Shown: one piece after another, positions 21,575 through 32,452 of the stretch
Numbering within the stretch: position 1 is the stretch's first letter
How the letters are laid out: every line of letters begins with the position of its first letter
NCBI RefSeq assembly: GCF_902686445.1
Contig: NC_062226.1
Span: 14,852,001 to 14,916,000, forward strand
Length of the DNA stretch: 64,000 nt
From: Sciurus carolinensis
Taxonomy: Eukaryota > Chordata > Mammalia > Rodentia > Sciuridae
Direction: 5' to 3'
The notes under the pieces: generated by a model
What the model was told of the DNA's origin: nothing
The model's input: the letters and a program-made list of their open reading frames with translations, nothing else
The model's database searches: none
Program-made: the position numbers and the translations under genes

Positions 21575-21750
21575 CTCATTGTGTATACTTGGACTAGTCA
21601 TTGGTTAAATCTCCCTAGGGCTTGGTGTCTTCTGGGAACCAAAGTGGGGCAACCCCCTGCAATTGATGTGAAAATGAAATGGAATAAAACCTGTAAGGCA
21701 CTTAGTGCAATGCCTGGCACACACAGTGCAGGTGCTCAGTCAGCATCAGG
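21575..21750 (+). mobile_element. MIR SINE
   Basis: ACTTGGACTAGTCATTGGTT, AAATCTCCCTAGGGCTTGG, TGTAAGGCACTTAGTGCAAT and GCCTGGCACACACAGTG match the sense MIR including its 3' end. Confidence 0.7.
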
Positions 21751-22231
21751 GAATGAGAACACATGAAGTAGTGGCATATGAAGCAGTCTGGACTGCAAGA
21801 CAGCAAACCTGGGGGACATTCTGTTGACACCACTGGAGACCCTGAGGATGAGGGAGCATGGATAAATGGTCTAAGAACAATCAGATAGCCAGTGTTGGAG
21901 CCAGGAAGAAAATGCAAACATTCGAAACATGAGCACACACTCATAAATGTATACGTATATGATGATTTGTGTACTTACACACTGAGCTATACATGTGTGT
22001 GTGCACGTGTACACACAGGCACACATGGGATTTCATTTGTCCCCTGTTTGCTTATGTCACTGAAGGAGTACTTTCCTCACTTTTAAAAAGAGGGTTGTTT
22101 GCCATTTGGGACTCTAATACCAGTAATGCTTATTTGGAAAAGATAGTCTGGAAAAGTGCTGAGAATCTGGAGCAAGTGGGAGCTATACCTCTAAAATATA
22201 CATGATCTGTCCCATCGTCATGTTTTCCATC
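21751..22231. other. Non-coding DNA, short alternating (CA/TG) runs
   Basis: A broken ACACACTCA.../GTGTGTGTGCACGTGTACACAC stretch lies at about 21930-22020. No gene supported. Confidence 0.45.
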
Positions 22232-22690
22232 TACGGTGGGAAGAAGATTTACGTCCCCCAGGATGATTATTCTGTAGAATCTGTGCATGTGTTACCCTAT
22301 GAGGCAAAAGGATCTTTTGATGAAATTAAAATAAAGATCTTGAGGTGGGAGATTATCCCTGATTATCCTTTTGGGCTCACTGTCATTACCAGAGTCCTTA
22401 CAGGAGGGAGCAGGAGAGTTGGAATCAAAGAGAGACGACGATACTGTACCTTTGGATTTGAAATGAAGGAAGAGGCCATGGGTCAAGGAATGGGAGTGGC
22501 CTCTGGAAGCTGGGGAGGGGTAAATCCTCCTCTAGGGCCTCTGGAAGCAATTCCATGTGGCCCAAGACTTTATGTTAGTCTGGTGAGATCCACATCAGTC
22601 TTCGGACCTCCAGTGTTGTAGCATAATAAATTTGTCTTGCTTTAAGCCATGGTTTCCATTGGTTTATGACAACAGCTTAGTAACCAGCGT
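22232..22690 (+). mobile_element. MLT1-type ERVL-MaLR LTR
   Basis: Sense MLT1 order: TACGGTGGGAAGAAGATTTA, CGTCCCCCAGGATGATTATT, AAAATAAAGATCTTGAGGTG, GGAAGAGGCCATGGG, CTCTAGGGCCTCTGGAAGCA, GTTGTAGCATAATAAATTTG, CTTTAAGCCATGGTTTCC. The 139-codon frame at 22202-22621 coincides with it and is therefore not a host gene. Confidence 0.75.
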
Positions 22691-22694
22691 GCCA

Positions 22695-23055
22695 TTGCCA
22701 TCTCCTGCCTTGATGACTTCAGAGGGCTCCTAATCGGCCTCTCTCCTTCCACTCTGCTTCCCTCCTTCCCACGACATCAATTCTCCATGCAGCAGTGAGA
22801 GGGATTCTTTAAAACTTAAAACTGCTAATGTCCTCTGTGTGCTGAAAACTCTCAACAACTTCCTATCAAACTTAGGACAAAATTGAGACCCCTTATCCAT
22901 TTGCATTTTCCCACTGAGTCATGAGGTTCATGGAATTGCTCTACCCCTCCTGGGAGGTAGAGGAGAGGGAAGCCAAGCACCCCAAGATCTGGCCCAAGCT
23001 CCCTGTTCCATGACATAAAAGCACGTTCTCTGATCTGCGCTAGCTTCCTGAGAGT
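22695..23055 (+). mobile_element. L2 LINE fragment
   Basis: GCCTCTCTCCTTCCACTCTG, CCATGCAGCAGTGAGAGGGA, TTCTTTAAAACTTAAAACTG, CCTATCAAACTTAGGACAAAATT and ATCTGGCCCAAGC follow the L2 order upstream of its 3' end. Confidence 0.65.
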
Positions 23056-24884
23056 AAGGAAGTGAAGAGCTTTCCCCCCTAAAGTGTCAGAGCAATCTCA
23101 CAGTGTCTGAGGTTACTAGATGGAAGGCTGAAAGTAGCTGGAAAAAAATTTCTGGAACTTTCTCCTTTCTACTCTCAAAATTTCCTGTACTCAGAAGTAT
23201 ACAAAGTGCTGGAAAATCAATGACTCAGGGGAATTCTCCAGGAAAAACAAGGAGCATTTTAACAAACTACTGTTCCCTTAATGCATAAATAGTAAATAAA
23301 TAATAGCATATAATCTATGTTCTTATTTATGTAGGGTTATAAATGTGAATGCCTGCAGTACCAGACTGGGAACATATGGGTGGAAATACAGGCCAAGTGT
23401 TGCTAGATCTTCTGCTTTTCCAAGAGAAAATAGAAATCTGGAGTTTTATGTGAAAAACTCCCGATTTTAAAGTACCGACAATGGGCTTAAACAATTCTTT
23501 TTAAGCACGTGAAGGCTAAGTGAAACATTTCAATGGGCTGGAAGGGCCCAGGTCCATATGTCCCGGATGCTGGTCCTTTGCTCACTCTCCTCTGATAGCT
23601 GAAGGCTCTGTGGTCAGCTATGGCCTCTCTCTGCTTCGATGTCTTTCTGCCCCTTAGAGTTTGGCTGGCAGATGGGGGCCCCTCAGAGGAGGCGAGGGCT
23701 GGGAACCAGGGGTCTCAGAGTAAGCACCCCAGGACCCAGCCTCAGTCAGCTGTTGTCTGAGGAGTATGGGGTGCTGAGCAGACACTGGTGCTAAGAGTTA
23801 TGCTCTTCCCTCAAATTAGTTCAGTTTTCAAGACTCCATGGATCTGCAAACTCTCCAGGAGTCACATTAGAGGTTTCTGTTATTGAGCTGAGAAAGACAG
23901 GTTCCCTGAATGGAGTGGGGGAGTTGTGAGACCCCCAGATAAACAGATAATCTTCACAATTTGGCTCATGTGGAATGTAGACCTATAAACTAAATAAATC
24001 TCGGGGTACATAACTCTGCCTCGGAGGGCTGTCCATCCAGGTAGTCTTCTGCGAGTGGGCAATTTGGCCTGATCTTAAAAGATGCTAAACTGAATTTCTT
24101 TTTTCAAGATGAAGGTGGATGGACGTGTTCCAGGTCAACTCTTCGGGCAAAGATCTTTGCTCTGAGTATCATAGATGAATTCTAGTTAGGGAGGATGAAC
24201 ATAATGTGAGGAAGTGATAAGTTAAGATAAGATAAGAAATTGAAATAGACGGGGCAAGATATCAGCAGAGAATGATGGAGAAAATAAGCAAAAGAGAGGA
24301 GACGGCGCGGCGCCAGAACGCAGGTGATGCCCGCTCATGGTGGTCCTCAGGGCTGTGCGCTGCTCTTGCTGGAAGTCTTGCTCTTCTCCCCAGTACGGGG
24401 GCTGTGCTGACTGCCAGTGGGGCTCCAACGGAGCCAGGGAAGGGATCTCCTTGCCCCCTATCCTCTCCCAGGCACAGAAAGGGTCTCCGTGACTGTTTTG
24501 GGGCCAGACACTGGAGACCAGGCTAGTGCTAGACTCCATGTTCAGACCAGCACCGAAGTGAGACGGGCCACATGGGTCTCGCCTGGCCATCGGGGCACCG
24601 TGGCAGGCAGCCCCGACCTCATCCCTTCTCCGTGATCCACCTGGCCCACGACACTCAAAGATCCAAGGTTGTTTATCTTGAAATCCTAGACATTCTCGAT
24701 TTTATTTGTCCTCCAGGGGAGAAAAAGAGGAGTCTGTTCAACTTCCCATATTTCCATGGCACTTGCTTTCTTCAGACCCTAAACCACCATTTTCATTTGT
24801 TTACCAGTAGTTTTATAAGCAGTTTTGTTGTTTATTTTTAACTACCCAATCCCAGCACCCATTTGGCCCACAGTAGGCTGTTGT
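23056..24884. other. Non-coding DNA with a small GC-rich patch
   Basis: No repeat families recognised over about 1.8 kb. A GC-richer patch with several CpGs (GGCGCGGCGCC near 24304) spans roughly 24290-24640 and carries overlapping frames of 60-122 codons on both strands. The patch is too short and weak to call a CpG island. No exon is supported. Confidence 0.45.
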
Positions 24885-24985
24885 TCACGTTGATATTTAT
24901 TGCATGTGGCATTTACCGAGTCCATACTATGGGCCAGGTCTCTACCCTCACCAGACTTACAGTTCATCTGCCGTTTGAATATCAG
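24885..24985 (-). mobile_element. L2 LINE 3' fragment (antisense)
   Basis: TGATATTTATTGCATGTGGC, ATTTACCGAGTCCATACTATGG, GCCAGGTCTCTACC and CAGACTTACAGTTC resemble the reversed L2 3' end. Confidence 0.55.
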
Positions 24986-25160
24986 ACACACCCCTGGGTG
25001 ATACCTGCATCTTTTCTATCTCTGTATCCCCAGATGAGGCAAGGAACATAGATGATGCCAAATGAATGGATCTACTAAAGGTGGCCGCCTGCCATCCAGC
25101 CACACAAGGATTCTCAATACTCCCCTCCTGAGATTCTTTTAGCCTGTCTCTGAAAAAGTG

Positions 25161-25291
25161 AGCTGGGGGTGTGGCTCAGCGGTAGAGCGCTTGCCTACTA
25201 CGTGAGGCACTGGGTTCCATCCTCAGCACCACTTAAAATAAACACATAGAATAAAGGCATTATGTCCATCTACAACTAAAGAAACACACTT
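25161..25291 (+). mobile_element. ID SINE of sciurid type, with target duplication
   Basis: GTGGCTCAGCGGTAGAGCGC (A box) and GGGTTCCATCCTCAGC (B box region) open the element. The squirrel-typical tail follows: CAGCACCACTTAAAATAAAC, then TATGTCCATCTACAACTAAA. It is flanked by AAAAAGTG at 25153-25160 and 25292-25299, an 8-bp target-site duplication. Body and tail are almost intact, so insertion was relatively recent. Confidence 0.92.
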
Positions 25292-25354
25292 AAAAAGTGG
25301 ATTTCAAGTTTTTTCTCTACTATCAGTCATTCTTCTGCAGCGATGCATTGAGAT

Positions 25355-25590
25355 ACTAAAAAGATTTGCTCTGGTGTTTAATAGACATGGCTTCAAACCC
25401 CAGCACCATTACTTACTGCCTCTGTGAATTATCTCACCTAACTTCTCTGAATCTTGATTTCTTCTTCCTTAAGCTGAACTGAACAGCAGCAGTATCTCTC
25501 AAGAGATCCTTGTGAAAATTAAGTAAGACAATGCACTATAAGACACTGAGTATACCAAGCACCTAATAGGTGTCCATCATTCATAATCTA
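25355..25590 (+). mobile_element. MIR SINE
   Basis: ATTACTTACTGCCTCTGTGA, TAACTTCTCTGAATCTTGATTTC, AATTAAGTAAGACAATGC and AAGCACCTAATAGGTG match a long sense MIR. Confidence 0.7.
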
Positions 25591-25754
25591 TATTTTTCAA
25601 AGCCCTCTGTTAATTGTCTGCATGATTCTAGAACATCCCTCAGAGTGCTTCTCTCAGTTTGTCCTGCAGTATCAATGTTTGCATATCTCTCTCCTTCCGA
25701 GTTGTGTTCCCGTGTATGACAGAGGAGTGAGTTGGTTATAGGGAAAAGTCGTGG

Positions 25755-25940
25755 TGGGCCAGATGGGCATCAGATCTGAGCTCTGCTATTAGGTAGTGGT
25801 ACCAAGAGAAGCAATTACTTCACTTCCTGGGCCTCTGCTTCCTACTCTGATGTGAGCACGACAATTATCAATGGCACAAACTTGATGAGAATATTCAGCA
25901 AGATCCCATTCAGACAGAGTCTGGAACCCATTTGGTAGTC
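25755..25940 (+). mobile_element. MIR SINE
   Basis: GAGCTCTGCTATTAGGTAGT, AGCAATTACTTCACTTCCTGGGCCTC and a degenerate 3' half match the sense MIR. Confidence 0.65.
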
Positions 25941-26886
25941 AATCCTTAGAAATGCTGGTCTCTTGGTAATTTAAAATTCCTTGATGGAGTCCTTTGAAAC
26001 CTGTGACCTTCTCACTGCTTCCATCTGGGTCCCCAAACCTATTACCATCTGCCCTCCTGTATATCAACGCAGTCTCACTGCAATCGGAAAGCTGGATGGA
26101 AATATCTTCCGGCCTCCTGTGGATGATTGGTTTACACCCAAAACGCAAAATCTGATTATAAGTTTGTAAATGTCTTTGCTTGCAGAGAGAGACCCACATT
26201 ATTAATGGTCATAAAATTAAATTACCCAGTGAATTTCTATTCCGAAAGAAAAACTGATCCGTGTTCACTAGTCAGACTGCATAACGTAGATGTATAAACA
26301 AAAATGGGGGGAGAGAAACACCCGCCATGTTATTTATTCAGTTCCAAAACATTTTCCACACACCATATGGCAGGATTTTTTTTTTCCTTCTCAAGCCTTT
26401 TTCACAGATGTAATTATAATTCTTTTCACCTTCCCCAGAGAGATCATCTTAAGTATTGTAAAGACTGTGAAACTTGAGACCTTACATGGAACTTTGTTAC
26501 TGTGACAGTCTCTTTCTCTTTTGCCAAGTTCAGCCACTGGCCAATGGACAGAGCGACTGGTCCAGGGTTTTCCCTGAGGACTGTCAATGGTGGGTGAAGG
26601 TTCAATGTTGCCATGATTGTTTTTCTCATCTGTAACAGTCTGTCCAGCACAGAGGCAGTTTAGCTGGACCAGTGGGCTATACTCTCTGCCTGAAACATGC
26701 CCCTTGCTCTCTGTTTCTCTGGTTTCTTCACTGTCTTTGGAGGGTTCTCTGATTCCATTGAAATGCAGACTTAGCAACACTTCCACACCAGCTCAGCTTG
26801 AGGGAACTTACCTCACATCCCTCATTTATGTCCCATGGTGCCACGCATGGGCTTCAACATGAGCGGGAGTTTGCTAAATACTTATT
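25941..26886. other. Non-coding DNA, nothing recognised
   Basis: AT-leaning unique DNA. Minus-strand frames of 86 and 131 codons (25939-26199, 26391-26786) have no protein resemblance. Confidence 0.45.
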
Positions 26887-27244
26887 ATAATAGCTTATGT
26901 GGGCTGCTATAACAAAATACCATAAGGTGGTATTCATAATCAGCAAAAAATGATTTCTCACAGTTCTGGAAGCTGGGGAGTCCAACACTGAGATCCAGAA
27001 GATCCAGTGTTGGGTTCAGGCAGGCTTCTTGGTTCATAAATGAGGCCTTGTCACTGTGTTCCTTCCTGCTGGCAGGGCTGGTTAGCTCTCTGGAGTCCCT
27101 TATAAGGGCAGTAATGCCATTCATGAAGGCTTTGCCCTTGTGACCTGCTTACTTCACAAAAGCCCCACACTTTAATATCATCCCATTAGTGATTATGTTT
27201 CAACGTCTGAATTTTGAGAGGACACAAACGTTCAGACCATAACA
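26887..27244 (-). mobile_element. MLT1/MST-type ERVL-MaLR LTR (antisense), near full length
   Basis: Plus-strand order: TGTGGGCTGCTATAACAAAA, TTTCTCACAGTTCTGGAAGC, CTTCTTGGTTCATAAATGAG, CCCTTATAAGGGCAGTAATG, CCATTCATGAAGGC, AATTTTGAGAGGACACAAAC and the end CAGACCATAACA. Every block is in the expected order, which makes this one of the best preserved LTRs in the window. Confidence 0.85.
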
Positions 27245-27374
27245 CATGTTGATTTTAATTTTCCTGGTGCATAGGAGTATTAAGAGGGTTGATTTAGGTC
27301 AACCGGAAAGTGTATGCAGATATGGCTGGGCTCTCGGAGAAGGAAAAGACTCCCTCCCCTCCCTTTTTAAACAC

Positions 27375-27560
27375 CCCCGTTCTACATTAGGCTCTGTATT
27401 ATATGCTTTGTGCATGAGTTCATTCATGCTTATAGTAACCTTGCCAGGTGACTGCTGTCATTATGGTTTTACACGGGACAGAAACTAAAGCTCAGCGCCC
27501 TCGAGTCTTCTGGTCCTGCCCACCAGTGACTTCTCTATCATACAGTTACAACAACAGTGA
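27375..27560 (-). mobile_element. MIR SINE (antisense)
   Basis: ATTAGGCTCTGTATTATATGC, CTTATAGTAACCTTGCCAGGTG, TTTTACACGGGACAGAAACTAAAGCTCAG fit a reversed MIR. Confidence 0.6.
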
Positions 27561-27974
27561 CAGCGACCTAATATCAGACCCTCTGTCCACACATCTCGCC
27601 ATGGCCCCACACCGCCAGGAAAGGCAGCCCTCAGCGACTGTTGCTGTTCTGAAAAGGAGGACATGTTTATTTTAGCTCTCATCTGAGAGGTGACCACGGC
27701 GAGCTGGCTTTGCTGCTTTTGGCCTGTGATGCTGTAGGACATCATGGCGGGGAGCACACGGCAGAGGAGGCTGCTCGTCTCATGGCAGTCAGGAAGCAAG
27801 AGGGAGAGAAAGGGGTGGGGGCCCCAATATCCCCTTCAAGGACACACCCTCAGTGACCTTCCACTAGGCCCCGAGAGTCTCTGCCACACCCTGGCGGTGC
27901 CACAGGCTGCTGAGCAAGACGTTAGGACATGAGCCTTAGGGGCACACGCCAGATCTCAAGGACAACATGGTGCC
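27561..27974. other. Non-coding DNA, nothing recognised
   Basis: GC-richer stretch with chance frames on both strands, the longest 104 codons at 27485-27799. No recognisable product. Confidence 0.4.
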
Positions 27975-28060
27975 TTTGCAAATGAGGATGGGGGCTCAGG
28001 AGGAGTAAGGAACTTATGCTCAAGTTCCCACAGCTAGCAAATGTGCTCTTCCTCAGTTCT
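27975..28060 (-). mobile_element. MIR SINE fragment (antisense)
   Basis: TTTGCAAATGAGGATGGGGGCTCAGG and AAGTTCCCACAGCTAGCAAATG match the reversed MIR core. Confidence 0.7.
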
Positions 28061-28649
28061 TACCCATTTCACCACATAAAATATACAGCATGTCACACAC
28101 CCTCTGAGTTTTAAAACATGGAAACCTAACCCCCATTTATATCCCTGTTTCTATGGGGCGACGTGTTCCAAACTCCAAACATCTGAGTTACAAAGGCGCT
28201 TTTGGCACCTAACCTGTTTATGTGTTGAAGACTGTCGGTATCTTCCATGCTGAGAGGGCGCGTCTGGCAAGAACGAAAATCGTCTTGTGATTTACCAGAT
28301 GGCAATTCAGTTCTCCAGCTGGATTGGGAATCCCAGAGGACCCATCCTTTCCTGAAAGATTCCAGCAGTACCACCCCTGCGCTGCAGCTTTCCTGCTAGA
28401 CGCAGGTCTTCATGGACCCTCCGACTGGGGCCACCTTGATCCCGCAGAATGAGGAGGTAATCCAGGTCGAGATAGTCCCACGCTGACATCCTCCTCAGGG
28501 CTTGGCTTAATGGACGTGTTCAGCATCAGAATGATCACAGCTACGTGCATCCTCCAAAGTTTCCTATTCACAAATCCTTGCCTCTAAATCATGGAAGAAT
28601 TTAGTCCTGTAGGAATCACCCCGGGAAGGGCTATGCCCAGGGTTTAGAA
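28061..28649. other. Non-coding DNA, nothing recognised
   Basis: No repeat or exon supported. Confidence 0.4.
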
Positions 28650-28934
28650 CAGTAGTTTTCAAATATGTTAACCCCAACTTCCAGATACCTTGTGCTCCAG
28701 GGCACACACAAATGTATGTAACAGATGCATAAAATTAAAATATGTATTATATTTAGAACAAATATGTGTAGGTAGCTGCAACAAAAGTTCACAGGCCAAA
28801 ACTTATTGTGTGTGATTTACTCTTATTTTTTCTATTCTCATACATTCCAATATTTTCCATTTCATTCATTTCACTTAAAAAATTAGCTACAACCCAGTAA
28901 GTTATTTCAACAGCCTACAGTTTAGAAAACACTG
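28650..28934. mobile_element. hAT-type MITE with recognisable terminal inverted repeats
   Basis: The left end CAGTAGTTTTCAAA and the right end (reverse complement CAGTGTTTTCTAAA) form imperfect terminal inverted repeats typical of mammalian hAT-Charlie elements. The interior is AT-rich and non-coding. The flanking 8-bp sequences are only half identical, so the target duplication has decayed. Confidence 0.65.
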
Positions 28935-28944
28935 TTTCAGTTAG

Positions 28945-29095
28945 GGTCTGGTAACAGCTCTAGGTTACTAGACCACAATGCTCAGCCTCAGTTTCCTCAT
29001 CAGTAAAGTGGGTATAATATCACTACTTGTCTCATCCATTCATTGTGAGGATAAAATAAGACAGTGCCTATCCCCAATATTCAATAAGTGATAGA
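28945..29095 (+). mobile_element. MIR SINE
   Basis: CTCAGCCTCAGTTTCCTCAT, CAGTAAAGTGGGTATAATAT, TTGTGAGGATAAAATAAGACAG, and CAATATTCAATAAGTG form a clear sense MIR 3' half. Confidence 0.85.
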
Positions 29096-29124
29096 TTTTA
29101 TTAAAAAAATTATGAATTACTATC

Positions 29125-29240
29125 CAGTTCACATCTTTCACTTTAAAGATGGAAGCAGAGCCACCAAAGAGGAAGAGGTTCACCAGAAGGCACTCTGGTA
29201 ATGACAGAGTCTAGACCAGGGTCTGACCTTCTGGCACCTT
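29125..29240 (-). mobile_element. MIR SINE fragment (antisense)
   Basis: ACTTTAAAGATGGAAGCAGAG with GGTAATGACAGAGTCTAGACCAGGGTCTGACC resembles the reversed MIR. It abuts a sense MIR. Confidence 0.5.
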
Positions 29241-29739
29241 CTATTACTCCAGACCACCTTAAAGGCATCCTGCTTTAGAAGCTGCATTGGCTGCTAGAGA
29301 GGATCAGTGACTGGCATGTCTTCAGATGTCCCTTCTCTGCCTTTATTAGTGTCCCTGCAACTGGTTCCTACTGGATTCCTACTGAGCCTTTTGGAAATGT
29401 CAGTGTCCCCTTCCACGTCTTTTCCCCTGCTGAGTGTAACAGTTAGTAAATGGCTCTGTTGGTCAGGGAAGGAGGTCATGGGTGTTCACATAGAAAGGAA
29501 AAGTCTCCCAGAGGGCTCACTTGCTCCTGCTAAGCCTCTCAGAGAGAAAGGCACAGGGACAGCAAGGCGACAGTGTGCTCAAGTAGAGTCTGGCCTTGGA
29601 GAGCTGAAGCGGCACTGGTCCAGGGTTTGTGTGCAGCTGACGGCCACGAGGAAGGGATGTCCCCCTCATCTTTGCAGAGGCGCAGGCTGGGGAGCTAATC
29701 CAGGGCTTCCCGGCCCCAACATCCTGGTGATCGCCCTCT
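29241..29739. other. Non-coding DNA carrying part of a 182-codon frame
   Basis: The plus-strand frame at 29307-29855 (182 codons) starts here and is one of the longest in the window. It starts with a hydrophobic Leu/Ser-rich stretch and then loses any domain-like pattern. Its last 40 or so codons run into an L2 fossil. I see no splice context, and treat it as chance. Confidence 0.4.
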
Positions 29740-30060
29740 CGGGACTTTGCTCAGGACGTTCCTGCGGTCTAGAACACCATCCCTCCTTTCCCCAGAGTTC
29801 CAATCCTTCCCATCCCAAAGCTCTTCTCGATTCTGCCCTAACTCCTGGCAGCTAGAAACATGTCCTGGTAGCTGCCATATTTGGGAGGACATTCGTCTTT
29901 TCATAGTTGTGTCATAGATAAGTGTATGAAATTGTTCTCTCCTACGAATCCATAAGCTCCTCGGAGGCAGAATCTGAACCTGTTTTGTCTTTGTGTTTTT
30001 CCGGTCACCTTGCAGTATTTTGTTCACACAAGGTACGTGAAACATGTTGACTGAATGAAG
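29740..30060 (+). mobile_element. L2 LINE 3' end
   Basis: CTCTTCTCGATTCTGCCCTA, TATGAAATTGTTCTCTCCTAC, CATAAGCTCCTCGGAGGCAG, AATCTGAACCTGTTTTGTC, and GTTGACTGAATGAAGGAATGA match the L2 terminus with its (TGAA)-like tail. Confidence 0.7.
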
Positions 30061-30135
30061 GAATGAAAAAATAGATGAGTGTGTGGGGAGGTGAAGGTTA
30101 TGACTGCTTAGTGTCATCTGGGTAAATGATTGAGG

Positions 30136-30169
30136 CTGTGTGTGTGTGTGTGTGTGTGTGCGCGCGCAT
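30136..30169 (+). repeat. (TG)n microsatellite grading into (CG)n
   Basis: A run of TG units is followed by GCGCGCGC, an alternating purine-pyrimidine tract of the kind that can adopt Z-DNA. Confidence 0.97.
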
Positions 30170-30189
30170 TCCATATTAAAATTGCACAC

Positions 30190-30362
30190 CAGAGGTTCCC
30201 ACTCTTGGGTGTTCCTGGGCATCACCTGGTGAGTCTATAGGAACACTGCCCTCTCACCACCAGAAATTTCGTTTCGATTGGTCAGGGCGAAGGCCGGGGC
30301 AGCCATGTGTGTTTAACAACCTCTCAGCTGTTCTGATGTGCAGCCATGGTTCAGAGCCACTG
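30190..30362. mobile_element. MER5-type hAT-Charlie element
   Basis: The left end CAGAGGTTCCCACTC and right end (reverse complement CAGTGGCTCTGAACC) are degenerate inverted repeats. Between them CATCACCTGGTGAGTC and TGTTCTGATGTGCAGCC match the MER5 consensus. Confidence 0.75.
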
Positions 30363-30774
30363 CTGCTAGCTTGTTGATTAAAAGGGGGACGAGCCGTGGT
30401 AGGGCCTGGTAAAGGAGCTGGCAGTGCCCCGACATGCACATGAGCACCTCCTCTCTGTTGTTCCTCTCGGGATCGGGGCTCTCTATTATGCCTCTTTCCA
30501 TCGTGAACAGAGCTGAGCCCAAGGGACAAGCTAAAGAGCGCGAGGCAGATGTTTCCATGGGGAATGTGATCCAGCGTCCCAGGATCCAGCCCCGAGGGTG
30601 CATTACACACTTGGAGAACCCCGGTTCAACTGTCCGAGGCTAGAGCATTCGGGGAACACTTCATGACCAAGGCCCGGACCGCACTGGCCTGCAGGGAACA
30701 GTGGGTGGGAAAGCAAGCAGAGGAGGGGCGTCACCGAAGGCAGGAGAGAGGGGCTCGCTCACGCGTCAGGCTCG
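30363..30774. other. Non-coding GC-richer DNA, nothing recognised
   Basis: Frames of 96 and 118 codons overlap on the minus strand (30254-30610, 30313-30603) in two registers; these are chance frames. No repeat is certain. Confidence 0.4.
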
Positions 30775-30910
30775 TGCTGAGTCCTTTACACCCAGGAGCT
30801 TAGTTGAGAGTCCTGGGAACTAGTGCCGTCCTTATTTTACATGTGACGCTATGTGGTACAGACAAGGGAAGCAATTAACGCGAGGTCACATGAGTAGGAA
30901 TCCATGCGGC
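30775..30910 (-). mobile_element. MIR SINE (antisense)
   Basis: GTGCTGAGTCCTTTACACCC, GTCCTTATTTTACATGTGAC, GAAGCAATTAACGCGAGGTCACATGAG fit the reversed MIR. Confidence 0.65.
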
Positions 30911-31354
30911 TGAGATTGAAATGGGGGTTGGGCTGAAAAGGTGCCTGTTAAAAACGCGGCGGGGCGCACACGGCACAGACTCGCGGGGCTGAGTAGGCAG
31001 ACTGCAGAGCGGGAAGCCGTAGGTAGATTACAAAGACTTGTTTGGGCCAGAATGCAGATGTCGGTGGACCTCCGAATCTGGAACTTTACCTTGGGGGCCA
31101 CTCATGCATTTTTGAGTGACATGATGAATGTGGCTTAAACACAGAGTCAGGAGCGAGCAGGGTTGACAGGAGCCTTGGGGTAAGTTGTTTAATCCATAAC
31201 TGGCCTAATGAGAAAATTGATTTTGCCATTCCTAAATTATTCTTGCTGGGGATCAAACCCAACAACTCAACTCTTTCTAGAAAAAGAAATTTGTGAGCAG
31301 CAGCGTGAGCAGGGTTAGCAGTCTCATTTCGGTCTTTTGCTCTAGGGGACCTTC
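30911..31354. other. Non-coding DNA, nothing recognised
   Basis: A CpG-containing patch (AAAACGCGGCGGGGCGC, near 30952) and a short AT-rich stretch near 31200-31245. Neither is a recognised repeat, and no exon is supported. Confidence 0.4.
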
Positions 31355-31440
31355 AGAAAAACTGTTTTTACTGAACACCTATTATAGGCCAGACCAGGTA
31401 TTGGTACGGAGAGCTGCAGGGAAAGGGCCCAGGAAGACTC
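31355..31440 (-). mobile_element. Possible L2 LINE 3' fragment (antisense)
   Basis: TTTTTACTGAACACCTATTATAGGCC and AGGTATTGGTACGGAGAGC resemble the reversed L2 terminus, but it is short. Confidence 0.45.
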
Positions 31441-32452
31441 AGTCCCTCGTCCTCTCCTCCCCATGACGGTGGCCTGGGAGACGCAGCGGGAATTGACTCC
31501 TCAGTAGCTTTCTATTATCTCCCAGCCATCTTTGCGCTGAGCTGAAAACGTACAGAATTACCTTCACATTCCCAACCGGGTCTTATTTTCCAAGCCACTT
31601 TCATCCACTGTCTTGCTTTCCTTTGAACTACATCCAATTTATCACTTTTTTCTTTTCTTTCTGGAAACATGATGCTCAGAATTGAACACAGCCGTCCAAT
31701 TAAGTTTTAACCACAGCCAACTAGGGCATAGTAATTGTCGAGCTTGTTTTACATGCGAAGTCTTATTCATAGGTAGATGGGCAGGGGGGTGAGTGTACAA
31801 GGGCCCCTGGAAAAACATTTTTGAAGCAGCACATGCAAAGGTGAGGAGCAGAAACCAATAAGCCAAATAAGTTGCCTTGAAAACACCTAACCCTTTTGTT
31901 TTTATTTTATTTTTATTTTTAGGGGAGAGTGTTTTATTTGGGAGGGTTTTGTCTTCACTTCTTTTACACAACTTTTTTTTTTTTTTTTTTTTTTTAAATA
32001 AGTTAAGCTTTCCTGAGGTACAGTGTTGAGCTGTTCTGAGAGATGAAAGTTGCTATCTGATTCAAAGCTGAATGTTTAAAAGTTCTCAGGTGGGTGAATC
32101 TAAAGACATTCCCTGCATAATTGTGTACTTAGAATTCAGTGGTAGCGTAAAAGAGAGAGCGAGCAAGCTTCATGTTCTGTCTGGAATGACGAAAAAAGAC
32201 AGTTTATTTTTAAGTGAACTGGGGAAGAAAGGGGAAAAGACTGAGAGGGAAGGTGTTGGGCTGAGTGACTGAAATACCATCTGGAGGCTTGGCTGGAAGA
32301 GAAGAGAAACCCTAGAAGGAAAAGGAACCCCACAGCTGAGAAGAGACAAGCATGTTCTGGGAGATGTGGTCTTATCAATGATGCTATTTTGTACAGAATG
32401 GAAGAGGTGAGATAATTTGCCCCTTGGATCAGAAGCCAGTTATCACTTCTTT
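31441..32452. other. Non-coding DNA with a poly(T) tract
   Basis: A run of about 25 T residues (31971-31995) follows a (TTTTA)-rich stretch (31896-31920). This could be the tail of a minus-strand retroposon, but I cannot identify a body or target duplication. Minus-strand frames at 31642-31971 and 32136-32492 are unremarkable. Confidence 0.45.

Noticed and set aside
22202..22621. 139-codon plus-strand frame with plausible-looking amino-acid composition
   Set aside because: It coincides with an MLT1 LTR (22232-22690), which explains the sequence completely.
24290..24640. Possible CpG island and first exon
   Set aside because: Only a handful of CpGs over 350 bp, no clear promoter elements, and competing frames on both strands.
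29307..29855. 182-codon plus-strand open frame, the longest outside the L1
   Set aside because: No recognisable domain. It begins with low-complexity Leu/Ser-rich sequence and its end is inside an L2 fossil. No splice or polyadenylation context.
31200..31245. GCTGGGGATCAAACCC resembling the end of an antisense ID SINE
   Set aside because: Similarity is limited to about 16 bp, with no A or B box beyond it and no tail.
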